DNA from: Mansonella perstans
Lineage: Eukaryota > Nematoda > Chromadorea > Rhabditida > Onchocercidae
Assembly (NCBI GenBank): GCA_037074765.1
Contig: JBAMDO010000566.1
Location: 186,001-250,000, forward strand
Direction: 5' to 3'
Length of the DNA stretch: 64,000 nucleotides
Of the stretch, positions 40,601-54,653 are shown piece by piece. Made by a program: the position numbers and the translations under genes. The stretch's first letter is position 1, and every line of letters starts with the position of its first letter. The notes under the pieces are model-generated. The model was not told the DNA's origin, did not search any database, and saw only the letters and a program-made list of their open reading frames with translations.

Positions 40601-43600
40601 CTTGAAGGAAATTTCAACAACAATTTCAACAATATTTTCCACGATATAGCGAATAAAGTATTCAAAAATATTTGCAATTGGAATGGAATAAAATGATTTA
40701 GGAAACTGAAATATTGTTCAGTTGATAGTAATTAAATCTGATACGAAAAAACGAAAGTACCAGAAATCATCTGTAATTCAGAATCCAATGCATGATTCGT
40801 AACACCAACTGCAAAAAGCTGTATCTGTTTCATTTTCGCATTATGTACAGCCATCGTAACATCATCCTGTGATCGTCCATCTGTAATTACAATAACTATC
40901 CGTGGTATTCCACTACTGATTGGTCGAACACCACGACGTTCACTGAATGCTTCATCAGTTACATGTTGTATTGCTGCACCTGTTCTTGTTAAACCTGCCA
41001 AAAATCTGAAAAGCAAATTTTAAAATGAAATTTTCAAATCAGATTTAAATTAAAATCAAACTTTTTGTCATTCCTATCATCATCCACCTATTAAAGTATC
41101 AAGCAAACGAATCTCCCTTCTAATTTTGAATTGGTAGCAAAGATGATAAATTTATTGACAAGTTTGATATTATCTATAGAGAATCGTCAATACGCGTGAT
41201 TTTTTGAAAAAAGAATTTTTTCAATAACTCTGTATAAATTAACTTACTCGATGTTATCGATAGCTTGTTTTAATTGCTGAATTGAAGAATATTGATTCAA
41301 ATCGATTTCATATCTAATAGTATCCGAGTACTGTACTACAGCTACACGGGTTTGCTGCGGGGAAATATCAAATAATTCAATGAAATCTTTCACAAAACGG
41401 AGCACCTATAAGCGCAATGAAACAGAGATAATTTTTTTAGAGCTTAAGGACAGTATAAGTTTTCATGGGTGGATCATGACTTTTTTTATTTCGGTTTTCT
41501 AACATTCTTCGTAATTAATTTAATTAATGTAGCAGTATACTTGGACTATAAATAAGTTCCGTTTACATTGATTTTAATAAATGCTAAATTTAAACATAGT
41601 TTTAGAACCTCTTTATGAAAGACATCTGATCCAACAGAACCACTTCCATCGATTAGGAAAACGAGATCTGTTGATTGAACTGGGCTTAAAATTATCATCT
41701 TATTCAAATTAAACAGTTGATGTTAATTGTAATAAAATGAATTTCCGGAAAATTTTAGCTCAGATAAAAGAAGTTTGTAACATGAAAAAAAAATTGAGCA
41801 CTGCCCTTTTTTAAATTTAAAACTGGAATTTTAATTGCACTTATTTGAAGAGGAATTAATTACCGAATCTGTTGTTTAATGTGTTACTTGCATTTCTATT
41901 CTCTGATTAAACGCCAACATGGCATCTCCTACCAATTTACGGTAACATTTTGACATCAATAAATGTATGTGATGTCACAAGAAATCTCTCAGTATTATGA
42001 AATAGAAAGTCGATAATAAATGTGAGTTGAATACGTAAAATGACGCCATATGTACTTAAATTCCAGCTTGAAACAATAATTTGCAGTTTTCTTACCAATG
42101 AGTTTGCAAGGTACATACACGTCCAGGTGGCAGTTTGGCATTGCTGGAAACGTCAAAATATCCGGCAGCGCAAATGCAAGTATAACCATCCGGTAGCGTT
42201 ACGCAATCCGCATTTTCATCACACGAATTAGTTAAGCGATTAGCGCATTGATTCTTCGCTGCAGTTACTCGTAATTTTAAATAAATTAAATAAGTCTTTT
42301 CGATTTAACGTATGTCAGATATTTCAAATTTTCAAAACGCAATTTCAAAAATATGCTATCACAAACATTGTGCACAACGTCGTCCAGGTTTTAAGTCATA
42401 ACGTGACGAAACATCTGTATATCCAATATTACATTTGCATAGATATGATTCCAACGTATCGACACACGTAGCAAACGGTGAGCAATCGTGTTTATTTGTG
42501 CCACACTCATTAATTACTGTAATTAATGTGGTGCTAAGTTGCATAAAATTATTTCCGTCACTGTTATTTAATTATCAATAAGTTAATTGCTATCTCACTT
42601 CTTCAGCATTTAATTTAAAAAAAAAAAAAAAAAAGAACGCATTAGATTTTTCTTTTCCTTCAGCTCTGTTTCTTTGTACATATTCATTATCTGCATTTAT
42701 GCTAATTAATAAAATTTACATTTTGTGCATTTCCTTCCCGGTAAACGTAACGGATCAGGTGATGTATCTAAATATCCTAGTGGACATTGACATTCGTATC
42801 CGTCATAAGTATTCGAACACATCGCAACTGAGTCGCAATCATGTTGTTTGTCACAGCGATTAAATGCTTTAAAAAGAAGACAATCAAAAAATCATAAGGT
42901 TATTGTCAAAAATATCTGAAAAGTATAATATAATAAAGTTGTTTGCAGTAAATTAAACGAAACATTCATTTGTAAAATTTGAATCGCTTCATTTCTTTTG
43001 GCTTACTGAATGCTTACTTATGCATTGTCCATTCGAAGCTAAAATGTCAGCTGATGAGCATTGACATGAATGCATGCCTTGGTCACTGTTTGAACATATT
43101 TGATTCATTGAACAAGTTGGTTTAAAAATTGGATGACACTGAAATTGCAAAAATGTTATTGAATAGTTTTTAAAAAATTAACTGAATGCTTACTGATAAT
43201 TTTTTTTTTTTTAAATTTATGCCTGAACTGAAAGGATAAAGTAATTGATTTTCCAAAAAAATTTTGATTAATTTTTTAATACATCAAAAAAAAAATCGAA
43301 ACTGTAATTTATAAGAAAACAAAGAGAGGTAAAACCATTTGTTGTGATTTGGCTTCATTGATGTATTTAGGACCTTTTGGAGCGATACACTGACGGCCTG
43401 GATAACGAGTATTTGGACTTGCATCTACAAATCCTTCCTTACATTTGCATATATACCTGAAAATAACATTCAAAAGAGTTCATTGACTTAATCGACAGTT
43501 AATTGAATTAAATAACTTAATTAACAAATTATTAGTGGAGAAATGCATTGTTAGCGTATTTCCTATCACTATCACAAGAGAACAATACACCTAAAATTAT

Positions 43601-46600
43601 ATCATTCTCATCAAGAACTAAGTTGAAACATTTTATAGAATAAAAAAATAATACAATTACTACTGTGACCTATAATTCAAATAATTTGCATAGGTGACAT
43701 TATTACTTATTTCAGCAATATGCGCATTATGATTATCTAGGAATCTTAAAAGTATACCAAATCCATTAATTGGACGAATGTTTCGAATCTTTGTTTCAAA
43801 TTTCAAATTTTCAAATCTTCGTTGCAACGGCTTAAAATGTTAAGTCTTCAGTGATATAAATTACCGTAGTTATTACTTTTCAAAGCAAGGAAATGGGTAA
43901 TTTATTTGTACTGTTAAAGGATATTATTGAATAAAAGATTATTTCGCTACTTTTTGTTTGTTGTGAAAAATTTTCCCTGACATATTATCAATTAAGATAA
44001 AAGAACAGTCGTTTGTTTCATGCTGTGACAGAGATAAAGGTGAGTTTTAATTACTGTTTTCCGTAGAAATATATTAAAATGCCTATACTTTCCTTTGAAA
44101 TTTACTTTATCAAATGCTGAATCAAACGTTAGAGAATGGAAGAAATAGAAAGGGAAAAAGAGAGAAAGATCTCAGTGCTAGCTGATCGAAACTAGTTTTT
44201 AAAAAAAAAGTTCAAAATTATACTTAGAAAATATTTGCTCATGATATGACATACACCGATGATTAAATTTGAGGCGTAACATAAAAAAAGTAGTATATGC
44301 TATTAATGAATCATCAAATTTCAGGAATGACCGGCCGTAGAGTTTAAACCTTGAAATGAGTTCATTTCTTTTTTAAACTTAAGTTCATTTCCTGAATTAC
44401 TCACCCAACCGGTTGATTAATGCACTCAGCATCAGACGAACAATCATTTTTCCCACTCTGACATTCATCGACATTTTCCACGCACTTAAAGAAAACAACT
44501 GATTTCAGCAAAATCATTAAATCAATTTAGTAATTAAAGAAATAAATCAACTGCGATTTTAGTAAAACAAATTATCAGTATAACCATTAATAAGATTACA
44601 AATTTTAGCGTGAAATAACTAACAATCATCTATCAATTTCTGTAGTAATATTGAAGATAACATACATCTCAGTATGCCAGTGTTCCAAATGTGTCCTTGA
44701 CAATAACGGTAATTCAGTAAATCATACCTTTCTTCCAGGCAATAGAGAGTAATGCACACTGATATCCGTGAATCCCGGATTGCAAACACAAGTAAAACCC
44801 TCTGCTGTATCGTGACATTTGGCATTTTCGGAACAATCAATGTTATAGTTGGCAGGATCAGCACATTCATTTACTTCTTTTTGACATATTCGACCTGGCC
44901 TAGTTTCAGCATTATCCGATACATCAACAAATCCGTTTAAACACTGGCACGTGTAGCCTTCCGTCTAAAATATTTAAAAAAGTGAATAAGTTTTATAATT
45001 TATCTCCAAAGAAGTATTGCAATTCAAACAGATGGTCATAAATATGACATTGCTCCGGGAAAAATCGAAATGCAAGAACAGCTGATTATCTAATATCTGT
45101 TTATCAATCCTGAAAATTCCAAAATTGTGAATGATCAATTGTTACAAATGAGTCATGTATCACGATAGTTAACTGTATTTACATGGTGTCTAATCTAGAA
45201 AATGTTGATGGATTTTGAAGTATCAGTAAACGAACCGTTTCGGTCACAGGGTAAACAAACTTCTGCGCATACTACGCTTTAGAAGTATTTATTTTTCACG
45301 CAATCATAGCGCACATAATCAATACCTCCAAAGAAATAATTCAATAACTAAGAAAGTGCAGGGGAAACTCGCACAGAATTTATTCAATAACTGTAACGTC
45401 TTTGCTTACTTTAAATATGCTTTCACATCGATCTGATTACCTTTAATTCCAGTCTTTCCTCATTTTATTTTAATTTTCTTATTTTTCAATTCTTCTGACA
45501 TGAAACTTTGAAATCTTCAATTTCTTTGCTTCATGATTGAATCTCGATTGATTTATTTCATTTCATTTTATAACGTTAATTTTTTAAATAAAAATGAAAA
45601 TTTCAGGATTTCCTCTTTCTCCCAGTAATTAGGACTCCCGGTTATTCGGCTTAAAGATGAATCAGTTTTCTTCATATGACATTTGGCACTCATTCATCTC
45701 ATATCCATTTGCTAATTATTATACAATAACAGATAAGCAATCTTTAATAGTAAACAATTATTGAATTTTTTTCATTCATCAAACCTTTACTTAAATGTTC
45801 ACAATTTTAGCTCAAAAATAATTTTGTTAACTGATGTCGTTGCATAGAAACCAGGTTTAACAGATTTCGGACAGTATGATGGTAAGCAGCATTTATTTTT
45901 TAGATAACACATATCTCTTATAGTTTAAAAAAAAACGAAAAGTAAAAGTTGAAAACTTTTTAAGGACAACTTAGCAGATCTAAATTACATAATGATGGGG
46001 AATAATTTTAAAATAATTTTTGGCAATATTTTTTAGCAAATGGCTAGGACAAAAGAATTAAATGTTTGTCAAGACAAAGTCTTTGCTGCTGACCACAATG
46101 TGAAAATTGTCCATCATTCATGCAAAATTAATCGAATTTCAAGAAATTTTTTGAAATTTGACCTTATCAATGCACATTGCATTTTGATGACAGTCATTTA
46201 GGCTCTGCTCAGCGCATTCGTTTATTACAATACATCGACCATCTGCAGTTCGACCAACATTTTGTGGACATTGACAGCTATAGCCACCATTACGGAATGT
46301 ACATACTTCGTACCTGCTTTGATTACATGCTATTGGATCGTCCACACGGCACTCAAAAAGATGTGCTACAAAAAACAAATTTTTCCTCCTTTTAAATTTT
46401 TTTCTGGATAATTAATTCAGTTTTTCATTTTTTTTGGAAAAATTTCAAATTGGTTTTTTTTTTTTTATTGATTGAAATATAAATTTTGGTCGAATTTTAA
46501 ATGAATTTTAAACAGAATTAATTAATGAAAAATAAAACAATTTGTTCTCGCATTAATTATGGTCACTTGCAAATTCTGCGACAAAATTTGGTTAATTTTT

Positions 46601-46792
46601 TTTGAAGTATTTTTCTTTGCTTTGATATTTTACTCATAGAAAAAAAGGCCCTAAAAAGCCAATTATAAGCAGTGATTCAAAAAGGCGGAATCATAAAACA
46701 TTCATACGGTTCTGCGATGGTTGTTCCGCAGCGAAAATAAAAGCGCATCGAGTGATAAACAGCAGTGATGGCCATAGATCCCAAGATTTCAT
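29876..46792 (-). CDS. mup-4: MUP-4-like EGF/vWA/SEA transmembrane matrix receptor
   Basis: My 37-exon model closes to 1822 codons plus stop. Order: signal peptide (1-22); EGF modules 1-8; vWA (about 435-650); EGF 9-20; SEA (about 1234-1346); EGF 21-25; transmembrane helix (about 1598-1622); a 195-residue tail. In C. elegans, MUP-4 and the related MUA-3 sit in the apical epidermal membrane at fibrous organelles and tie intermediate filaments to the cuticle, so that muscle stays attached. MUP-4 (about 2100 aa) fits better than MUA-3 (about 3770 aa, with LDL-A repeats); I see no LDL-A. Many EGF modules have NECxxxxxxDC, CIDTxEGYxCxC and PGRxC spacing. Exons: 46708, 46163, 44728, 44405, 43336, 43018, 42720, 42367, 42096, 41609, 41248, 40761, 40358, 38952, 38725, 38446, 38158, 37954, 37543, 37158, 36601, 36358, 35260, 34805, 34392, 34056, 33711, 33333, 33066, 32582, 32269, 31802, 31356, 31108, 30731, 30407, 29876 (left ends). 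Confidence 0.9.
33333..33926 (-). other. SEA domain of the MUP-4-like receptor
   Basis: Exons 33711-33926 and 33333-33452 encode about 112 residues with the SEA pattern: a long helix with Asn-rich flanks, SNSFVAAEVNKI, then ILYNFTVHFARGSV and SVFTDLLDYI near the end. I do not see the GS[VIA]V[V] autoproteolysis motif clearly; GSVAS at the relevant place is the closest. C. elegans MUP-4 is described with two SEA domains; only this one is evident here. Confidence 0.7.
38112..38157 (-). other. 46-nt intron inside EGF module 11
   Basis: Joining exon 38158-38193 to 37954-38111 over a 46-nt intron (GTATAA donor, GCTAG acceptor) restores an EGF with CQCLGYNFSG and SDGKC and keeps frame on both sides. 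Without splicing, the frame entered from exon 38446-38563 hits a stop. It is the shortest intron in the model. Confidence 0.6.
39074..40357 (-). other. 1.3-kb intron after the vWA domain
   Basis: One of the longest introns in the MUP-4-like gene, AT-rich, separating the vWA C-terminal linker from EGF 9. I see no exon, RNA gene or mobile element in it. Bordered by GTTAAC on the donor side and ATTTCAG on the acceptor side; splicing keeps phase. Confidence 0.55.
40358..41684 (-). other. vWA domain of the MUP-4-like receptor
   Basis: Encoded by exons 41609-41684, 41248-41405, 40761-41005 and the start of 40358-40549. The metal-site (MIDAS) elements are intact: DGSGS in LVFLIDGSGSVG, the Thr in GLTRTGAA, and the Asp in IVIVITDGRS. 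The vWA fold usually binds a protein ligand through a divalent metal, so adhesive function looks preserved. EGF modules flank it on both sides. Confidence 0.9.
44965..46162 (-). other. 1.2-kb intron within EGF module 2
   Basis: Bordered by GTCAAA and ATTTTAG, phase 0; it splits CIDK from TEGYTCQC. AT-rich, with nothing else apparent inside. Early long introns often carry regulatory elements; that is a general expectation, not seen here. Confidence 0.5.
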
Positions 46793-49043
46793 TTCCAATT
46801 CTAATCACCTGGAACTTATTGTATGTGCAAATTATTGGTCAATTTTTTTAAAATTTCGATAAACTGTGTCAGGAGTGGAAGTGAGAGAATGAAAAGATAG
46901 GCTAAGTTGTTTGTGAGAAGCTTTTTTTGTTTAATTTCTACTTGGCTAGTGCTAACAAGCAGCTATTACTCTTATCATAATTCTTTCTCTATAGCTGGCA
47001 GAAATGATACATAAACAATTTAGCCTAATAACAGCTCAAATAATAGCCCAGAAATCATGAAAATAAGTGCTGGACAAAGTAATTTGAAAAATGAAAAATA
47101 AATCACGTGAATTGCAAATATTCTTTAAAAGCAAAAGCGCATGGATACTTCATGATACGTCAAGTTTTCATACAAAACTTGAAAATATACATATTGATAA
47201 TTATGCAGTAGATTAAATGAATTGATTAAGAAAAATGCATCAATTAAATAAAATAATAAAATTCATTAAATAAATTATGTAAAATACATTAAACAGCTAA
47301 ACATTAAAACAAGAATTTCTTGAAATAATTTTATAAACGAGTGTTGTAAGATATTTCGATGAACAAACAAGCGAGTAATAATTTAATAAATAAGCGAGTA
47401 ATAATTTAATGAGGAAATTTTCAAATAAAGAAAAAAATTGTGATAAAGTTTTAAAACTATTGCTGGAATTTGAGCCAATTAAGTTTAGGTCTGACAAGTT
47501 TCTCAAATTAGTCACATATACATTTACTTTCAAATGCTCGTAAGTTGTCGTTGTAGTCAACCAAACAGGCAAGTTTTATTAAAAATTTAATTCTCATTTG
47601 TGACTATTGCACTGTAACAAATGGACGAAACATTTCAATGGAATGTAAAAAAAAATTTGAAATTTCGAAATCTATCAGCATCTTCTGATGAGAAATATAA
47701 TAACTGAAAAAGTGCAAAGACATTCGATTTCATCTGAATATTGATTTAATGATATGTTAGAATTAATTTAGTAATCTAGATACATTCAAAAAGTTTCATC
47801 ACTTCCTTGTATGGAAACTATCAAAATTTAATCTAAAATTGCAATTTCTCTATTGACATTCAAATAATGTAAGTGATTCATTTGGCGAAAAAAAAGTAAA
47901 TAGCATTTAACATGTGCCACATCTTTCACGTGCTCATAAAAAATTTGTTTACTTAATTGCTTATTTCATTCAGTTCAGTTTAACTTACTTTACTAATCAA
48001 CCCAACCGACTCATTTGTTTAATTAGTTAATAGATCCGTTGAATTTTGTACACCTACAAATTATACTTGAAGGATATTTGTGCTGCTTTAACATTCATAT
48101 AAAATTGTTGCAAATTTTGAAATTTAAAGAAAAATGAAAAAAATGCAGAGATGATGCAAGACTTGATGTTATTTCATTCGCCTAATAGACTTCTTATAAC
48201 ATTCTAGACCAATTTCAAATGAGAGCATTTGGCTCAATTTAATTAATTCATTAAGATATTTCATTCTTAGCAATCGTATTGTGAAACACCTAGCTCAGTT
48301 CATTTTTATATTTCCTAATTGTATTTTCTAACTCTTTTAATAAAATATTAATTTCTTTTTTCATTTCAAAAAAATTTACAATTTCAGAACTTGATTGCAA
48401 CAAAATTTTTAATTCAGGAAACTTAATTTATCAAAAAGAAAAGAGTTTTTTGGCAATTCAAAGAAAATTTTGATAAATGTTTAATTCAACATTGTTTGTA
48501 AAATTTTGAAAGGTATCAGTTATTAAATTGGATCACTTGAATAAATCTGTTCATCGGGATGGAATTGTCTTTTTAATTATCAATTGATTAGAAATCTATG
48601 CCAAGTAATAAATTACGTTCATCCCAAGTTTAACAAAAAATTTCTAAATTTTTGTGAATCATAAGTAGAAGTGAAAACTGAAGCAATCCCCGAAGTGAAA
48701 AACAACAGGAAATGTGGGAAATTAATCATGCAAAATTCCGAACTTGGGAAAGAATAGTGTTACAATAGAAGAATGAGAAGGTGATTTTATAACAAATACA
48801 GGAAAGTCATCAGAAGTTGAAGATTTCAAAGAAGAAAAAATTAAAAATTTTTTGAAATTGTGATTGATTTAGTGATTAATCTCAATATCATTCACTCAAT
48901 GCATTTCAGTCTGTGTTAACTTCATCTTTCGAAAATTACTTTCAATATACTTCGAATTTAAATCACTCAAAATATATCTCTCCAAATCAAATTTTTCAAA
49001 ATTTTTAATTATTCTTAAAAAACATATTGAAAGTAATTTTAAC

Positions 49044-49445
49044 CTACCTGCAATCGTAAATTGTAAAAATTGTAAATAAACTTGAGACATATAAATATTG
49101 TCCTCTCATATATAAATGTTTTTTCGATATTGAATTATCGAAGAAAGGCGAAAGAGATTTTGGGATAATATGAGGATTAGAGGATGAAGAAATTCCGGAA
49201 TAATTTGAGTATTCAGTTATCGACATGAGACATAAAAGGAATATAGAGATGACAGATTCACTGACAGAAATCAAATTAAAATTATCAAGAGTTAGAGTAA
49301 GAGTGCCACAAAACCAAAAAGGGATGAGTGTGTATGATTGAAATGATTGAAACATGTTGTGAACAACATATTTTGGACAAAATTTCTGGTTAAACATATA
49401 AATAATCATAATAGTAATAGACCATACCTGTTGTTTATCTGCCAT
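49044..49445 (-). other. 133-codon open frame, coding status doubtful
   Basis: This is the longest uninterrupted frame in the gene-poor region. The predicted product starts MADKQQVW, is rich in Ile, Ser, Phe and Tyr, and resembles translated AT-rich DNA more than any family I know. The first six codons are followed by GTATGG, so it could be a short first exon instead. No neighbouring exon was found. Confidence 0.15.
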
Positions 49446-52315
49446 TTATACATCTATCCAATGATGCATAACACAATGTCAAATAATGGATGTATTAAAT
49501 TAAGAAGCTATACTTAATTAACTAATGTCATATATTAATCTACCCAATTTTATCTACTCCAATTCATTAATGCAACTTTACATCTAAATCAAATTAAAAT
49601 TTTTCTATGTCACATTTGTTATGTAACATAGGAAAATATGAAAAGTTTTTCTCGTAACACAATTAGCAAACTAAGATCATGGACTATAATAACTTGTTTT
49701 ACATCACCGCAAAACTATTGTAATCTCTTAAGCTTTAGTAACACATGTGAAATTAGAAGTTTGTAAGATCTGAGTTCCACACTTTTCCAGCATCAGTGTC
49801 TCATTCTTTAGAAGCAAGAAAATGTCAGGTGTTTGTTTCACTTTGATGCTTAATTTTTTTCACGTCCAAATAAAACAATGTATGTCAAAAAATCTACTTT
49901 GTCTAATATCTTATTTAATTTCTTTTAAAAATAAAATTAATTTCAAGCATTAAAGAAAGATCTTAAAATTGCAACAGAAAATAATATATGAATAAAATAT
50001 AAATCACTAACTGCTAATATCTCCAAGCAATTATTTCACAATTTAAATTTTAAATAATCTAAATACACCCAAAAATTTTTTCTTTTCATAAAATTATAAA
50101 AAAAGTCTGTCTTTCCAGAACAGGTTCCTTTAATTATGTTTCGATTGTCAATTATTCATGCTTAAATCACCAGGTTACAGGTTTACCCATACTGTTAAAG
50201 AGAGGATCAAGTGAAAGTTCCAGAAGTAAATATTATGCATCTGAAGCAGTGCAAGAGATAATTAAGACTTCAGCGCTTATTTCTTATGCGAGAGAAAATT
50301 ACTATGCGCTCATTTTTTATGCAAGAGAAAATTCGCAATTCGAAGGTCGCAGATTGCAAACAAACTTTTTTCCACTCTTTTTCTTCAGTTATCCCCAGAT
50401 AATTGAGATTGCAGGAATGTAATTCCAAAATCAACTCATGATATTTGATTTTAAACTTTGGGAAATAAATTAAGCATAAATGAAAAATAAATTGGCGATG
50501 ATTTTTTTTTAAATGAAGACTTCATTTAGAGGATTTGAGTCATATTGAAATTTTTGTACTTCGTAAAAAACACTGAAAAAGATGATAGGCGGTAGAAGTA
50601 GAAGTGAGACGAAAAGCTTTTTTAGTGTCAGTCCGGTTCTTGTCATTTTACCATCGCAGTAAAAAGGGTGAATTATTGAACATTTACTTTTTAAAGATTG
50701 CATTGCTTTTCACTTACCGCTTTATGACTGTGTTTGCGTAAGATAAATGAAAATTTTCAAAGATAATAATTTCAAATTTTAAACGCAAAATTTATTAATT
50801 TGTTTGAAAATAATACATATATTTGTTTTATTATCAAGTTGTTAACTCTATTGCTGCTAAATTTATTATTTCAATCAAAACATTAATTAATAAATGCGCC
50901 AATGGAACGAATTTATAATGGAATGGAATGCAGTTCAATATAGATAAAAAAATACGGAAAGATCGCTTTTTAGTTGCATAATTTGATAGATTGTAATGCT
51001 CTGCATAGAGTTGAAAATGCTCTGAATGAATTTCAAAAATATCTCTTTGTGGATATGCGTACTTCCGAAACTAAAGCTGAGTTCAAAATACCGTATTTCA
51101 GCATCAACAATTAGTAAATGCATTCAGTTGAAGAGTAAATATCAGATCGAAGGTATGAGTCATATTTTGGAGTACATGAGAGTCAAGTAAATGCAAGTAA
51201 ATGCAAATCAAAAGTTTTTCTTTAATTTGTTTTTCTCATCGCGCATTCGTAAATTAAAAAAAATCAGTAATTTCAAAAAACAAATTTTATCAAGTAAACT
51301 ATGCTATCTGACTATGTGATGAATTGACAAACAACCAGCAATGGAAAAAGGAAGAAAGTAAAAAGCTGAATTGAAAGGAAACAGGATTTGTGTTGCTTGT
51401 ATGCAATGTGCTGCATGCAAATGATCGCAGTTTTCATTATGAAATTTCAATGAAATTTTGAAATGAAAAGTAAAGCAGATAAAATATCGGAAAGTTGTTT
51501 TGTGAACAATTTTAATCTTTGATAGTTTCATTAAAGCTTTGATGAGCGTTGTTTAATGAATGGTATTTATGATCGGATTACAGTTCAGATTTTTCGTTTT
51601 TGTGCTAGAAAAAAGTGGAGAGGAAAGATCTTTCTTTTATTGTCTTTGCTTAAGGATCCAGTTTTTTTTTGTAATACTCAAACAATGAAAGAATTAAAGT
51701 TTTTGTACTTGCAGTGAAAAAAATGGCAAGTTTTCCCTCAATGGACTTAGTAGGATGAATGAAGAAAGTTTTTTTCTCTGTGTTTGATTAAAAATTTACC
51801 AGAAAATTCAATCTAAAAATAATTAATTAAAAAAAATGAAGTTTAATGCTATACAATCTACATGAATTTGGCAATTCAAGTGATTTTGTTAAATATGATA
51901 CATTTAAGCTTTTGAATGCATTGTATTGAAAATCTGAAATTTGAAAACTGAAAAGTTTCAAATCTTAATAGTTCAGATGTAAGATATCATTAAACTAAAC
52001 TTTGCAATTAACACAACTCATTATCAGTGGAGAACAATTAAAACAATAGTTCTGCAATGTAATAAATTAAAAATGTTAAATCCATTACTCATTAATTTTT
52101 TAAACAATTATGGCAAAAAAAAAATCGCTCTGAAACCGTTGAATATAATTCGCTACACGAAATCCGCGAAAAAGGGAATGAAGTAAAGAAAGGAACGCAG
52201 TTTCCTGCAATGTTGTGATTCTTTCCATGTTGGACAACAACATAACAACAATTGCATGTCATCTGCAGCAGTAATCGTCTATTTTAGAATTTGAACAGCC
52301 TTACTCGACTATGAT

Positions 52316-52425
52316 TTCTTCCACCTCACATCTTCTCCTTTCCCCCGCTATTTGCTCTTTCACAAACCAGTATTAAACTTGTTTGTTCTTCCACCTGCGC
52401 TCATCCCAGCCTTTCCCCGCTATTT
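52316..52425. repeat. duplicated CT-rich element, about 38 bp x 2
   Basis: Copies at 52316-52353 and 52386-52425 share TTCTTCCACCT at the left, CCTTTCCCC in the middle and CCGCTATTT at the right, with a more variable part between. They stand out from the AT-rich surroundings by C content. Could be regulatory; no known motif is claimed. Confidence 0.6.
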
Positions 52426-54653
52426 ATTTATCATAAAAGTGTGAATTTTGAATTCTGGCGTGAACAGAAATGCAATTCCAAAAATGCACAATGATGAAGA
52501 TGAAGAATTTCGTGAATTACACGGAGAAAGCATTGAATTCCTGTTCCGATAAACTGTCAGCTCTTTCCACAATGACATTATAATTAATATAAAAAGCATG
52601 AAATACTAATTTATCATCAAATTTGTGAAATGTTACCTTTGGTTCCAGTGATTATGGTCGCAGAAGAACCAAATTTGAACAGAAAATATGTCACGCATGA
52701 TTCAGATCATCAAGTTTGTTGCTATGATGCAATTAGGTGTAATATATGGGCTAAAAAAGTTGGCATAAGAATGCAAAGTAAAATTTCATGAAAAAAGTGC
52801 TGAAAATATGCAAAAGAAAATAAAAATATTTATTCCAAGGTCAGATATTTAAATTATCTAAAATTTTTTGGCGTTGGTAAATTTTGAAATTTCATTCATC
52901 CATATCCATTCATATCAACTATTCTATCAAATTTAAACAAATAAATACACATAAAAAAAAAAAGAAAATTTGAAAATGTAAGAGAAATTTTATAACTACT
53001 TGAGCTATAAAATATCACATTGTCATCTTGAAAAGGAAAAAAAAAAATCCCCTTTCCAAAATGCAAATAAATTTTTATGCTTTCACTTAGGATTTTCTAT
53101 TTTTTATAATTTTTTTTTTTTTTATTTTCGCATTAAATACAAATGAGAAACGATAAAATATTTGTAAATGGTAATGATTTGGCGCTAAACTGAAGTGGGC
53201 CGAAAAGCGAAAGTTCGGGTAAAATCATGGCCAATTCTAGATAAAAGTCACAACGACTAGTTTTGGAATGAATTTTCACTGAAACAACAATTTTGTATTC
53301 ACAAATACATAACTCTGTGAAAGATGAAAGATAAAAAAAATCAATAAATGTCAGCTGATTTAGAGCAGAAATTTCCAAATAACATTTCATTACTTTTTCA
53401 TTACATCCAATTTTAGCAATGCCGCGTTGACAATTTTATGCAAATAACTTATACATGTATTATTCAAATAAATCTTAGTTCTGATTAGATAAATTTCAGT
53501 TCTTTAATGGTATTCATTAATTATTTAAAGAATTTACTCATATCAACGATTGACCTTTCTCCTCTTCTACTTTGTTAAATATTTATGTCAAGGATATATG
53601 ATAATTAAGTTAAGCTTTGAATAAATAATATTGATAAAAAACAAATCAATGATTATTGCAGTGTAATCAAGCATATGATTGATTGCATGAGTAATTTGAA
53701 TTTTCAAATCATTTTTTCCATTCCAAAACTCAACACTATTTTAAATTGTAATCAAATAATTTTTATTTCTATTTACTTCATTATTCAATTGAATACAGTT
53801 TATTGAAACTTTTTATAATTTTTAATTTTTATATTTTTATATTTAACAGCTGCAAGCCTATGAATGAACTATAAGTAAATTAAAGTCTTACGGTTAGCTA
53901 AGAAGTAAAAGTAAATAAAAATACTTTGGAAACATCAAACACCTGTAGTAATTTGACTTAAAGAAGTTTTTCGTAAACTTATGCAACCATTCAAATCAAT
54001 TTCGCAAACATTGAAGCCTTCAAATTCATTAGTATTTTTAAAAAATGACAACCTGACAAATTTTTATATATGTTTGTTTGTCAAATTTTAAAATTTTAAT
54101 TAAGACTTTTTTTTTGAATTTAAAAATTTTTTTCAAAATTTTTTTTCTTACAGTTTCGATATGATTGCCATCCATTCAAAAATTACCAGATGTTGCACTG
54201 GTTTAAAACCTTTAAAATCATTTCATCACACAAACCTTAATTTTTTATCTCGAAATCATTTGTTTTGTTTTGAATTTATTTTTTTTTTTCATTTTATTGA
54301 ATTTTTGAATTTCCTTATTCCATAAAGAAGTTGCTTAAGAGATGCAAGAGTTATTTGCATGGCAGCGTATGGTTCCATGGAAAAAATATCACTTTTTTTG
54401 CATTCATTTCTTATTGCAGCCACTTGTAAAAAAGCTATTTTTCCTCAGGCATCAACTTAGGGTCAATATTTCTTCCAACTTTCTCGACTGTCAACTGCTA
54501 TAGCTAACTGCGCTTTTGAACAATCACAAAGTATTTATATTGTAATATTATAATACATTTATATTGTAATATCGTAATACTTCTCTAAATTTTTTAAGTT
54601 TTTCCAGAAAATTTTTAGTATTACTTGCTTCACATTATTCTAGTTTTGAATTC

